A stretch of DNA of 64,000 nt from Amycolatopsis sp. GM8 (GCF_021653975.1 NZ_JAJKFK010000005.1:186001-250000), one strand, 5' to 3'. Shown: positions 8,056-16,634, numbered from the stretch's first letter. A program made the numbers and translations. The notes: generated by a model from the sequence alone, not told the origin.

Positions 8056-8970
8056 ATGACGGCGTGGGTGTGTGGGCTTCCGCCCCGGATGGCGTGGGAT
8101 GACTACGACGAGGATGAGGTCCACGCTGTGGCTTTGGCGAGCAAGGCGGGGGATCGGGATGCGTTCGGCGAGCTGTACCGGCGGTTCTATCGGCGTGTTC
8201 TGGTGTGGCTTCAGCGGCGGGTGCGCAATGACGATGACGCTGAGGAACTGGCGCAGGAAGTGTTCCTGAAGGCGATGTCGCTAGTTGGCACGTACCAGCG
8301 GCGTGAGGACAAGCCTTTCGTGGCGTGGCTGATCGCTGTGGCCAAGATGGTGCTTGATGCTCACCGCCGGAGCTGGTGGCTTGATCAGCAGGCAGTCAGC
8401 ATCGAGACCGATCGCATCCAGCGCGACGCGAGCGATGGGTCCTCGACTGAGCAGGATTCGGCGGACGCGAAGTTGTCCTCGGAGGTGGCGGCCGCGTTCG
8501 ACGGCTTGACCGCGGCACAGCGTCGGTGTGTGCAGATGCGGTACCTCGAAGGCTTGCCAGCGTCCACAGTGGCCACGCTGTGCGAGTGCACCGAAAGCGC
8601 GGTTAACAACAACTGCTACACCGCAGTCAAGCGGCTCCGCCGCGACCTGGTGCCGCAGGTACCCGCACAGCAGCGGGCAGAACCGGCAGCCGGCACGGTG
8701 CTGTACACGATCGCGGAGGCGGCCATCCGCACCGGCCGGTCCGCGCGGGGGCTGCACACCGCCATCCAGGATCAGCGGCTGACCGCGCACCGGGTCAACG
8801 GCCGTCTCATGGTGTCCGCCGCCGCGCTGGACGCGTTCCACGCCATCGCACAACCACCCCGCCCGCCCCGTCGCCGGCGTGCGCAGGGCACGGCGCCCGC
8901 GCTGAACGCCGTGCCGCACCCGCGCAGTTGCGCAGCCGTAGATTGTCGTGACCTGGCGGACGCGGCATGA
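8056..8970 (+). CDS. ECF-like sigma factor with C-terminal HTH_17 domain
   Basis: 304 residues. Region 2 spans about 34-106 (DAFGELYRRFYRRVLVWLQRR, DDAEELAQEVFLKA, FVAWLIAVAKMVL) and region 4 about 143-197 (LTAAQRRCVQMRYLEGLPAS, the AVNNNCYTAVKRLRRDL recognition helix). After a short linker, residues 215-263 form a second DNA-binding unit (YTIAEAAIRTGRSARGLHTA, RLTAHRVNGRLMVS), like the protein encoded just upstream. A Pro/Arg-rich tail follows. An element-borne sigma factor fused to an excisionase-like head could direct RNA polymerase to element promoters. No anti-sigma gene is seen nearby. Confidence 0.85.
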   Translation: MTAWVCGLPPRMAWDDYDEDEVHAVALASKAGDRDAFGELYRRFYRRVLVWLQRRVRNDDDAEELAQEVFLKAMSLVGTYQRREDKPFVAWLIAVAKMVLDAHRRSWWLDQQAVSIETDRIQRDASDGSSTEQDSADAKLSSEVAAAFDGLTAAQRRCVQMRYLEGLPASTVATLCECTESAVNNNCYTAVKRLRRDLVPQVPAQQRAEPAAGTVLYTIAEAAIRTGRSARGLHTAIQDQRLTAHRVNGRLMVSAAALDAFHAIAQPPRPPRRRRAQGTAPALNAVPHPRSCAAVDCRDLADAA

Positions 8971-9090
8971 CGACCGCCGGGCAGCGACGGCGCTAACTGA
9001 CCCCGGCCCGGCGGCTCGAACCGCCCGCCACAGACCCTGGTCCGTGGCGTTGAACGCGACCGCAGGGCCGGGACGCCCAACCAGCCACCC

Positions 9091-9213
9091 GGGATCGACC
9101 CTCGATTCGTCGATCCGCCTGACGCGTCGGCTACGGCCGCGCGCGACGGATCACCACTCCTCGACGACACCGTGCTGACCTGCATGGGTCGAGGGTGGTT
9201 GAGGGTCGATCCC
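9091..9213. repeat. Inverted repeat upstream of rep
   Basis: GGGATCGACCCTC (9091-9103) returns as its exact reverse complement at 9201-9213; partial copies (GGGTCGAGGG, ACTCGACCC) surround the right arm. It lies in the 293-base gap between the sigma gene and rep, with no gene in it. It could be a Rep-binding site, an origin or an operator. Confidence 0.5.
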
Positions 9214-9263
9214 ACCCCCGACTCGACCCGTTCACGAACGCCTTGTCGTGAGGAGCATCGATC

Positions 9264-10433
9264 GTGACTTCCCCGCACGCCGACCACCGGCACCTGCGGC
9301 CCGTGAACACCCCCAGCGAGCCGGTTCACGAACCCACGCCCGACGACGGGTCGGTGAACGGTGCCCGGCGGGTGAAGCTCACCCCGGCCGCGGGTATCCG
9401 GCTCCGGCCGACGTTCTGGCTCTGGGACGGCCGCATGCCCCACGGCGCGCTCACGATCGGCCCCGGCCGGGAAGGCATCGGCAAGTCCCTTTTCTGCTCC
9501 TGGCTCGCCGCGCGGGTCACCCGCGGCGAACTCCCCGGCGTCCACTATGGACAACCCAAGGGTGTGATCTACGCCGCGACCGAGGACTCGTGGGAACGCA
9601 CGCTGGCAGGGCGCCTGGTCGTCGCCGGAGCCGACATGCAGCGCGTGTACCGGGTCGAAGTCGAGCACATCACCGGGCACCACGTCCCCCTGTCCCTGCC
9701 CGTGGACTGCAACGCCCTCGGCGCGGAGATCATCCGCCACGACATCGGACTGCTCATCGTCGATCCCCTCATCTCCGCTGTGGACGGCTCTTTGAACACC
9801 AACCAGGACGCCGACCTGCGCCGCGCCCTGGAACCCCTCGCCGAACTGGCCGACCGCACCGACTGTGCCGTGTTCGGGTTGGCGCACTTCAACAAAGCCA
9901 CCGGCACTGACGTCCTCTCCCGCATCATGGGCGGCCGCGCCTTCTCCGCCGTCGCCCGCGCCGCCATCGCCTTCGCTCGCGACAACACCACCGACGACGG
10001 CACCGCCGTCATCTCCCAGGTCAAGAACAACCTCGGTCGTTTGGACCTGCCCTCCCTGCGCTACCGCGTGGACTCCGTGGAGCTGGAGACCGAGGAAGGC
10101 CCCGCCCAGTGGGGACAACTCGTCATGCTCGGTGAGACCGACGTGCACGTCAACGATCTCCTGGACGAAGCCCCTGGCGGCAAGGACGAGACCAAGGACG
10201 CGGGCGAGGTCGCAGAGTGGTTGAGGGACTACCTCGCCGCCGCGGGCGGATCAGCTGAGGTGAACGAGATCTTCGAGCAGGGCAAGGCCGCCGGCGGGTG
10301 GAGTGAGTCCCAGATCCGCCGCGCGAAGAAGAAACTCAAGATCCCCAAGCCCCACAAGGACGGGATGCGCGGCGGATGGCAATGGCGGCTCCCGGCCCCC
10401 GAAGGTGACGAAGGTGGCGAAGATGACGCCTGA
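9264..10433 (+). CDS. RepA-like replicative ATPase (AAA_25)
   Basis: 389 residues from a GTG with GAGGAG nine bases upstream. The RecA-type ATPase core resembles plasmid RepA helicases: Walker A GPGREGIGKS at 66-75, the ATED motif near 106-109, Walker B IGLLIVDPLI at 161-170, and a GLAHFNKA motif near 210-220. A C-terminal winged-helix-like segment (GWSESQIRRAKKKLKIPK) probably binds DNA. Likely supports replication of the excised element. The last codons (GDEGGEDDA) are made of the iteron words found downstream, so the gene runs into the repeat region. Confidence 0.75.
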   Translation: MTSPHADHRHLRPVNTPSEPVHEPTPDDGSVNGARRVKLTPAAGIRLRPTFWLWDGRMPHGALTIGPGREGIGKSLFCSWLAARVTRGELPGVHYGQPKGVIYAATEDSWERTLAGRLVVAGADMQRVYRVEVEHITGHHVPLSLPVDCNALGAEIIRHDIGLLIVDPLISAVDGSLNTNQDADLRRALEPLAELADRTDCAVFGLAHFNKATGTDVLSRIMGGRAFSAVARAAIAFARDNTTDDGTAVISQVKNNLGRLDLPSLRYRVDSVELETEEGPAQWGQLVMLGETDVHVNDLLDEAPGGKDETKDAGEVAEWLRDYLAAAGGSAEVNEIFEQGKAAGGWSESQIRRAKKKLKIPKPHKDGMRGGWQWRLPAPEGDEGGEDDA

Positions 10434-11330
10434 TCCGAAGACCAACACCTTCGTCACTTCCCGCACGCCACCACCCGCACCACGGTCACATACTCGCCAC
10501 AGACCGAAGATGACGCCGAAGGTGACGAAGGCGCCACCATTCCCAAAACCCCGTCATCTTCGACGCCTTCGCGTCACCTTCGGACATCCCGTACGGCACC
10601 CGGTCGGCCCGCCTCACCCCCGTATCCGCCATCACCGTCCGCACAGGGAATCGCCAGGGAACCGCGAGAGTCGAAGGGAATTTTCCCTCGCCGCCTCCCT
10701 GCCGCATTCCCTAGCGCTGACCTGCACAAGGGAATCCAAGGGACCAAGGGAGGCGTGTCCGACACGGCCCGTCCGACCCCCGAAAAACGCGGATACGGGG
10801 GGCACCCGGCCATTCCCTCCCTAACCCAGAGAGCGGGACGAACGTCACACTGCGTGACCGGTCGGGGCCCGCCGAGACGGGTTAACTCCCGGGTTAGGTC
10901 GCCGGGAGCGGGTTAGATTTCTAACTCCGGGGTTGACCCGGCCGATCTTCTCCCTGACCAGCGCGAAGTTAGCCGGGTTAGGTGGGTTACACGGGTTAGA
11001 CCATCCTCTGCCAGCCCTGGAAACCGGGGTTCTCGGGACAGCGGCGCGAGCTAACTAACCCGCCCCGTTCTCGACCGCGCTGTCACTCTAGGTCTAGACC
11101 CGGGCGCCTCTAGACCTAGACCCCACCCCTAGACCCCCACGGCCCCGCTGACCAGCCACCTAGACCCCGTCAGGAGGCGCATGCCCACACCCGCCACACC
11201 AGCCGCCGCAGACACCGGCCGGGAGCCTCTAGCGTTCCACTACGGCGCGAGCGGCGCCCGACGCTAGACCTAGCATGCCCGCTAGCGTCCCGAACACCCG
11301 ACGACCAGGCACCTAGCGTCTAGCGTCGCC
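10401..11330. repeat. Multi-family short-repeat region, candidate origin
   Basis: About 0.93 kb with successive repeat families and no convincing gene. Family 1: GAAGRTGAC words at 10401-10427 and 10506-10526 with inverted copies to 10581. Family 2: AGGGAA/TTCCCT words, about 10640-10830. Family 3: six GGGTTA and one TAACCC between 10879 and 11060. Family 4: 12 CTAG sites between 11088 and 11323, first as TCTAGACC (palindrome GGTCTAGACC at 11091-11100), then as CTAGCGT. It lies between rep and xis/int. Likely origin and regulator-binding DNA; this is inference from layout. Confidence 0.6.
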
Positions 11331-11630
11331 CCGCCACGACACACCCAGAACCCGCGAAAACCGGGGTCCCGAGGGGACCGGCCGGGCCGATCCACCCTGG
11401 CCACCCCAGTCACCCTTCGGGCGTCCCCGCAGTTCAACCCGGGTGCCCGCACCGGGTGGGAGGCCGGGTGGAAATCCACCCGGCACCGCCCGATCCACCC
11501 CGCCAGGCACCCGCCACCCACCCACCCGTTTCGGGCTTCCGCGCGCCCAAAAACCGGTGCGCCAACGAAAGGAGAAGACCGTGCCATCACCGCGTCCACA
11601 CGCCCGCACGACCCACGGGAGCACCGCCAG

Positions 11631-11837
11631 ATGGACACGCCACACACCAACCCCGGCCGCGTACTACTGACCGTCGAAGCAGCCGCCCAGGCGCTCAGCA
11701 TCGGCCGCACCACCATGTACACCCTCATCAAGGCCGGACGCATTGCAAGCGTCCGCGTCGGCCACCTTCGCCGCGTACCAGCTGCCGCGCTCGCGGCCTA
11801 CGTCCAGCAACTCGCTACCGACCAGCAAGCCGCTTGA
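11631..11837 (+). CDS. xis: Excisionase, HTH_17 type (element 1)
   Basis: 68 residues: VLLTVEAAAQALSIGRTTMY, TLIKAGRIASVRVGHLRRVP. This is the helix-turn-helix plus wing of actinobacterial Xis proteins, of typical size. It ends 16 bases before int, the classic xis-int arrangement, and should bend DNA at att to favour excision. An ATG is used. Confidence 0.85.
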   Translation: MDTPHTNPGRVLLTVEAAAQALSIGRTTMYTLIKAGRIASVRVGHLRRVPAAALAAYVQQLATDQQAA

Positions 11838-11853
11838 AAGGGGGACCTGACGA

Positions 11854-13329
11854 ATGCCGCGCAAGAAACGAACCGAAGGAAAACGCGCACCGAATGGCGC
11901 GTCGAGCATCTACTACAGCGAATATGACAAGTTGTGGCACGGTCGCGTGACAATGGGAGTCCGCGACGACGGAAAACCGGACCGGCGTCACGTCAAGCGA
12001 AAGAAGGAAGCTGACGTCATCGACGCCGTGCGGAAACTCGAACGCGAAAGGGAAAGCGGGCAGGTTCGTAATCCTGGTCGGCCGGGGACCGTTGAAAAGT
12101 GGCTAAGGCATTGGGTGGAGAACGTGGCCGCTCCGTCCGTTCGTGACACCACACTCGCCGGGTATCGGACGGCCGTCTACAAGCATCTGATTCCGGGAAT
12201 CGGAGCCCACCGAATCGACCGGTTAGAGCCGGATCACCTCGAAAAGCTCTACGCACGAATTATGGCGGAAGGTGGTAAGCCAGGGACCGCGCACCAGGTA
12301 CACCGCACGATCAAGACCGCCCTTTTCGTGGCGATGGCGCGTGGCCACATCATCAAGAACGTGGCCAAGCTCGCGAAGGCCCCGCGAATCGATGAGGACG
12401 AGATTGTCCCGTTCACGGTCGAAGAGGCACAGCGGATTCTCGCCGCTGCCGCCAAGCGTCGGAATGGCGTGCGGTTCGCCGTCGCGCTCTCGCTCGGGCT
12501 GCGGAAAGGTGAAGCCCTTGGCTTGAAATGGTCGCGCGTCGATCTGGACGCGGGTGTTCTGCACACACCTCGACAACTCCAGCGGCATAAGTGGAAGCAC
12601 GGTTGCGACGACCCGCACGAATGCGGGAAGGTGCTTCACAAAACGAGGCCGTGCAGGCCGACGTGTACGCGACACAAGAAACCGTGTCCTCCGGTGTGCC
12701 CGCCGAATTGCACCGGTCATGCAGCGGCTTGCCCAAAACGCCACGGCGGCGGACTGCGGGAGGTCGAGGTCAAATCACGGGCCGGAAAGCGAACGGTCGG
12801 CATTCCTAAACCGTTGCTCGAAGCGCTGCGAGAGCACAAGAAAGCGCAGGACGCCGAACGCGAGCACGCCGGTACGGAATGGCACGAGGACGGCTGGGTA
12901 TTCACTCAGCCCACCGGCCGGCCGATCGATCCACGCGCCGATCACGACGAGTGGAAGAGCTTGCTCGCGGAGGCGAACGTTCGGGACGCTCGGCTGCACG
13001 ACGCCCGCCACACGGCCGCGACCATGCTGCTCGTGCTCAAGGTGCCGCTACCAGCGATCATGGAGGTGATGGGCTGGGGCGAAGCGTCGGTGGCGAAGCG
13101 CTACGTGCACGTCCCGGATGAAGTCATTCTCGGCATCGCTGGCCAAGTCGAGGGGCTTCTATGGGCCGCCGCTGGAAAGGAGACCTCGGGCAAGTCCACG
13201 AAGGGGCTCACCGACAAGCAGCGGAAGGCCCTGCTCGCGCTGCTTGCCGACGTGCTCAACGAGGGCGAACTCGCGGCGGACGATGACCAGGGCGACGATG
13301 GCACGGCGGGGCTTCCAAAGGCCGTCTAA
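11854..13329 (+). CDS. int: Site-specific tyrosine integrase (element 1)
   Basis: 491 residues, full length. Layout: N-terminal arm-binding domain (about 1-75), core-binding domain (about 78-180), catalytic domain (about 185-430). Catalytic residues visible are Arg217 (SLGLRKGEAL), His382 and Arg385 (LHDARHTAAT) and Tyr417 (AKRYVH). A Cys/His-rich insertion at 250-297 (CDDPHECGKV, PCRPTCTRHKKPCPPVCPP) may bind zinc; such inserts are familiar in pSAM2-like integrases. It acts on the 3' half of tRNA-Pro 90 bases downstream. The acidic tail is unremarkable. The intact gene suggests element 1 can still integrate and excise. Confidence 0.92.
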   Translation: MPRKKRTEGKRAPNGASSIYYSEYDKLWHGRVTMGVRDDGKPDRRHVKRKKEADVIDAVRKLERERESGQVRNPGRPGTVEKWLRHWVENVAAPSVRDTTLAGYRTAVYKHLIPGIGAHRIDRLEPDHLEKLYARIMAEGGKPGTAHQVHRTIKTALFVAMARGHIIKNVAKLAKAPRIDEDEIVPFTVEEAQRILAAAAKRRNGVRFAVALSLGLRKGEALGLKWSRVDLDAGVLHTPRQLQRHKWKHGCDDPHECGKVLHKTRPCRPTCTRHKKPCPPVCPPNCTGHAAACPKRHGGGLREVEVKSRAGKRTVGIPKPLLEALREHKKAQDAEREHAGTEWHEDGWVFTQPTGRPIDPRADHDEWKSLLAEANVRDARLHDARHTAATMLLVLKVPLPAIMEVMGWGEASVAKRYVHVPDEVILGIAGQVEGLLWAAAGKETSGKSTKGLTDKQRKALLALLADVLNEGELAADDDQGDDGTAGLPKAV

Positions 13330-13335
13330 GCGGCG

Positions 13336-13360
13336 CAACTGAGCCCCAAACTGAGACCGG
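13336..13360. repeat. Possible integrase arm site, int end
   Basis: AACTGAGCCCC followed by AAACTGAGACCGG directly after the int stop, matching the pair at 5030-5052 at the other end of the element. Confidence 0.4.
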
Positions 13361-13417
13361 GGCACGGCCGATCATCTGGCCGTGCCCCGGTCTCCGCAGG
13401 TCACAGACCTACCGCTG

Positions 13418-13461
13418 GTCGGGATGACAGGATTTGAACCTGCGACCCTCCGCTCCCAAAG
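13418..13461. repeat. attachment site of element 1, tRNA copy (44 bp)
   Basis: Identical to 4894-4937. It covers the 3' 43 bases of tRNA-Pro plus one flanking base, so integration restores an intact tRNA. Confidence 0.9.
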
Positions 13462-13492
13462 CGGATGCGCTACCAAGCTGCGCCACATCCCG
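13419..13492 (-). tRNA. tRNA-Pro (anticodon TGG)
   Basis: 74 bases: acceptor CGGGATG pairs with CATCCCG, discriminator A, D arm with AGCTTGGTAGCGC, anticodon stem TCCGC/GCGGA around loop TTTGGGA (anticodon TGG), T arm with GGTTCAAAT. No encoded CCA. Its 3' half is the target of element 1. Confidence 0.95.
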
Positions 13493-13570
13493 GTCACGCC
13501 CGGCGGGGCGCTGCGATCACTCTAGCCTGACCCGCTAAACTGCCTGTGCACCACGGTCACCGAGGTGCAC

Positions 13571-13641
13571 GCGGGCGTAGCTCAATGGTAGAGCCCCAGT
13601 CTTCCAAACTGGCTACGCGGGTTCGATTCCCGTCGCCCGCT
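13571..13641 (+). tRNA. tRNA-Gly (anticodon TCC)
   Basis: 71 bases plus an encoded CCA (13642-13644): acceptor GCGGGCG pairs with CGCCCGC, D arm GCTCAATGGTAGAGC, anticodon stem CCAGT/ACTGG around CTTCCAA (anticodon TCC), T arm GGGTTCGATTCCC. Divergent from tRNA-Pro across a 78-base gap. Its 3' half is the target of element 2. Confidence 0.95.
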
Positions 13642-13643
13642 CC
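13598..13643. repeat. attachment site of element 2, tRNA copy (46 bp)
   Basis: Identical to 27101-27146; runs from the anticodon stem to the second C of the CCA of tRNA-Gly, so the tRNA stays intact. Confidence 0.92.
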
Positions 13644-13717
13644 AGCACGAACATGCAGGTCAGAAGCGGTTTCCGAGCGGTGGTTCTCGATCATGAGGGC
13701 TGCCGCTTGCCTCATTC

Positions 13718-13739
13718 GTGCCATTAACGTGCCATTAAC
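13718..13739. repeat. Tandem 11-bp repeat near int (arm-site candidate)
   Basis: Two head-to-tail copies of GTGCCATTAAC. A tandem pair of GTGCCATTAG lies at 27000-27020, about 80 bases inside the other end. Matching repeats close to both att copies are what integrase arm sites look like. Confidence 0.5.
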
Positions 13740-13777
13740 CGACCGAGGCCAGGACGCCTGCAGCCCCATCGTCCGGG

Positions 13778-14907
13778 TCATCGTCGCTCACCTCCCCGCA
13801 ACTGCTCGACTCGCGCGTTCAGCTCATCCGCGATCTGCCGGTCCCGGACGCTCGTGGCGTGCTGGTAGATCATCGCCGCCCGGACGGTGCTCTGGCCCAT
13901 CCGTTGCATGAGCTCGCGGGTAGTCGCCCCGGCCTCTGCGGCCATCTGGTTGCCGGTGTGCCGCAGGTCGTGAAAGTGGAAGCCCGCTGGCAGCCCCGCC
14001 TTGACCACCGTGCGCACCCAATCGGTCTCCCGATGGAAGTTGCCCCGCCGAAGCACACCACCATGCTTGCCGGTGAACAGGAGGCCGTCCGGCCCCGCCT
14101 CCGCGAACTCTGGAAGGTGCTCCGCCAGGTCTTCGTCCAGGAACTGCGGCAGAGCCACGGTGCGCACGCCGGCCGCGGACTTCGTCGGCCCGACGACCAA
14201 CTCACCGTCCTTCATCTGGGCAACCTTCCGCCAAACGCGGACGCACATCTTCTTTCGGTCGATGTCCCGGACCCTCAACCCAGCCAGTTCGCCCCACCGC
14301 AGTCCGGAGAAGGCCGCGAGCAGCACGAGAAACCGGTATCGGCGCGGCATCACGTCCGCCAGCCGATACACCTCGGAGATCGACGCATGTGGCCGCTCAG
14401 GAGCCGATGCTGGTCGGCGCCCTTGATCCGGCATGGGTTGCGTTTTATTCGCCCATCGTCGACGGCCGTCGAGAACATCGATCGGGCCAACCGGTACGCC
14501 TTGGCCGTCCGATCTTCGGAACGCCCATTCTCCAGTAGTTCGGCCCGCCACCGCCGGATTGTCTCTGGACCGATCGCATCCAGCCGGTGCCGACCGAGGA
14601 ACGGCTCCACATGGTTGCGCCAGACGCTCGTGTGCTCTTCACGGCTCCGCTGCGATATTTTCCTTTCCCTGAGCCAGTTCCGCCCGTACTCCCCAAAGGG
14701 AACTCGACTCAATTCCGGGTCCAACCATTCGCCCCGCAGAATCTCCGACTCGATAACCGACAACCACTGTTCCGCGTCCCGCTTTCCAGGGAACGTGTTT
14801 GGCGCAGGGTGCATCAACCCATCCGGCCCGAGGTACCGCGCCTGCCACCGCCCCGACGGCAGCTCACGCACAGCCCCGAAGCGGCGGTGATTTTTCTTGT
14901 TCGCCAT
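13778..14907 (-). pseudogene. int: Site-specific tyrosine integrase (element 2), frameshifted
   Basis: The ATG at 14907 follows xis directly. The first frame gives the arm- and core-binding domains (RWQARYLGPDGLMHPAPNTF, EWLDPELSRVPFGEYGRNWL) as far as NPCRIKGADQHR. Near 14400 the frame changes: the next frame continues PERPHASISEVYRLADVMPR with the full catalytic domain, showing Arg in SGLRWGELAG, His/Arg in FHDLRHTGNQ and Tyr in AMIYQHAT. Adding one base near 14401-14408 joins them into about 377 residues. A second slip may exist near the C terminus, where the alternative frame reads DDDPDDGAAGVLASVG. Either the integrase is dead and element 2 is trapped, or the sequence has an error. Confidence 0.8.
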
Positions 14908-15114
14908 TTATGCGACCTTTCCGCGCGACCGGGAACGCACAATGGGTTCGACTTTCCCGGCCTGCACAAACGAATCGAGATCCTCGACGGCCAGCCGAAC
15001 ATGCCGTCCGACCCGGTAGAACGCAATCCGGCGTTCGGATATCAAACGCCGCACGAACCGGACCGACGTGCGCAGGTACGCGGCCGCTTCTTCAACTCCC
15101 ACATACGTTTTCAT
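14908..15114 (-). CDS. xis: Excisionase, HTH_17 type (element 2)
   Basis: 68 residues: YVGVEEAAAYLRTSVRFVRR, LISERRIAFYRVGRHVRLA, DLDSFV. It has the AICE Xis size and fold. Its TAA is directly followed by the int ATG and its start overlaps the rep stop, so rep-xis-int are co-transcribed. A decayed relative of the same segment lies at 27190-27380. Confidence 0.88.
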   Translation of the reverse strand: MKTYVGVEEAAAYLRTSVRFVRRLISERRIAFYRVGRHVRLAVEDLDSFVQAGKVEPIVRSRSRGKVA

Positions 15115-16634
15115 TACTCACGTCCCAGCTGGCCAATGCTGTCTTCGATCTCTTCGCGCGCGATTCGCTTGCGCTCGCGAGCTTTTGCGGCAGCGGTATT
15201 GGCAAGGGCAGCATCACCAATGGTGAGCCAACCGACCCCGTCGAAGAGCCAGTTCAACGTCACAGCAGATTCGTCGCCCGCGATGTCGGCATCGGCCGAC
15301 AATTCCGGGTCAGGGTGGCCAGTCTCGTCGCCAAGGCGAAACGCCCGACGAACAGCGCGAAGGGCCGTCAGCGTTGTCGAGTAGCGGCGGCTCTTGGTGG
15401 AGAAGTGGCCACCGAAGCCGAGCATGTGCGCCCACTTCTGGAGGCGGCCCCAGCCTTCTTCCCAGGCTTCGCGCTGGGCTTCCGACGTGTAGTACCAGGG
15501 GCGTTGGCCGAGGGACCAGCAGGCGGTGAGTTGCCGGGCTTGGTGGGTGTCCTGGTCGGCGTAGATGTTGGCGGCCTGCTGGGTCAGCTTCCTCGATACG
15601 TGCCCGGCTTCCTCGGTGCCTTTGGTGGCGTACTTGGCGAGGTACGCCGCCACGGCGGTCGACGAGAGGACACCGTGGTCGTCATGGTCACCGGCGTTGA
15701 GCCGGACCCGACGGATGTCGGTCTGTGTGCCCCAGGTCAGGGTCCAGCCGGTGCGATGCCGGGGGTGGGACGCCGTGGTGAAGCGCGTGACGGTCGCAGC
15801 GGTGTCGATGAGGCTGCTCAGCAACTCCGGCGTGATCGAAGCATCCGGCGCAATGATGGTATCCGGATCATCGGGGTTGACGCCATCGAGCCTGATCAGA
15901 GCGTGGAAGTGGACCGTCCCGCGCCGCTGGTACTCGGCGACCTTCGCGTAGGAGAGCCGGACCTTGACGCCCCGCTCTTTCGCCGCGGCGGCCAAGTACC
16001 GGTTGAGGGTGATCACGGTCCGGCGCCACAACTCCCCGGCGTGGAAGTTCCAGACTGCCTGGGCGTCGTAGTCGTAGCAGTCCCGGCAGATCGGCTCACC
16101 GACCGAGGGGTCGTCGTCGGGGTGCCGGATCCGGCACTCGGTCGACCGGCCGTGCGGGCAGAGCGGGGCGTGGCGCCGGGGACGGCAGGGCCGGACCTGG
16201 CCGTTGGAGCCGACGACGCGGGTGTGGACGGGCCCGAATGCGGGCGCGGTGAGGGTGACGAAGAAGCACGGGTGCTCGGTCACCGTGTCGGGCACGCCTT
16301 TGCCGCCGACGAGCCCGGCCTTGACGAGCTGGTACGTGTCGGCGCGGTAGGTCTCCGCGCAGGCCGGGCACACGGAAGAGCGCCGGTTTTTGCAGGCGAC
16401 GTACAGCCGCCCGTCGGGCATGTCGTCGGTTGGCCGTTCGGTGGTGCCGTCGTCCCAGGTGGCTTCGAGCCGGAGCCGGACGGGCCGCGAGCAGGCGGCT
16501 GCGGGCAGGACGTGCGCGAGCCACCACCGGTAGCCGGGTTGAGAAGCCCGGGCCACGATCTGTGCCTCGGCAACGGCTCCCAGCCCCACCACGGTCTGGG
16601 CGGTGGGGCTCGGAGTCATGGTCGAGACGGTCAC
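15114..16634 (-). CDS. RepSA-type replication initiator
   Basis: 506 residues, cytoplasmic. Matches the actinobacterial plasmid/AICE initiator pattern: a Cys-rich N-terminal part (SSVCPACAETYRADTY; later CRIRHPDDD and ICRDCYDYD, probably a zinc site), the HUH-like metal motif VHFHALIRLDG (HFH at 242-244), and the YLAKYATKG motif (Tyr331/Tyr335), a candidate for the nicking Tyr. It is of family-typical length. It should start rolling-circle replication of the excised element at a double-strand origin nearby. The stop overlaps the xis start. Confidence 0.88.
   Translation of the reverse strand: MTVSTMTPSPTAQTVVGLGAVAEAQIVARASQPGYRWWLAHVLPAAACSRPVRLRLEATWDDGTTERPTDDMPDGRLYVACKNRRSSVCPACAETYRADTYQLVKAGLVGGKGVPDTVTEHPCFFVTLTAPAFGPVHTRVVGSNGQVRPCRPRRHAPLCPHGRSTECRIRHPDDDPSVGEPICRDCYDYDAQAVWNFHAGELWRRTVITLNRYLAAAAKERGVKVRLSYAKVAEYQRRGTVHFHALIRLDGVNPDDPDTIIAPDASITPELLSSLIDTAATVTRFTTASHPRHRTGWTLTWGTQTDIRRVRLNAGDHDDHGVLSSTAVAAYLAKYATKGTEEAGHVSRKLTQQAANIYADQDTHQARQLTACWSLGQRPWYYTSEAQREAWEEGWGRLQKWAHMLGFGGHFSTKSRRYSTTLTALRAVRRAFRLGDETGHPDPELSADADIAGDESAVTLNWLFDGVGWLTIGDAALANTAAAKARERKRIAREEIEDSIGQLGRE

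Larger units (their letters stand above)
4894..13461. mobile_element. Integrative element 1, inserted in tRNA-Pro(TGG)
   Basis: A 44-bp perfect direct repeat (4894-4937 and 13418-13461) consisting of the tRNA-Pro 3' half brackets about 8.5 kb. int sits next to the tRNA end with xis just upstream, as usual for actinobacterial integrative elements. Gene content is a toxin-antitoxin pair, GntR/HAD, a helix-turn-helix protein and sigma factor, a RepA-like ATPase, a long repeat region, xis and int. No FtsK/TraB or relaxase is visible, so it may be replicative but not self-transmissible, or mobilised in trans by element 2. Confidence 0.85.
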
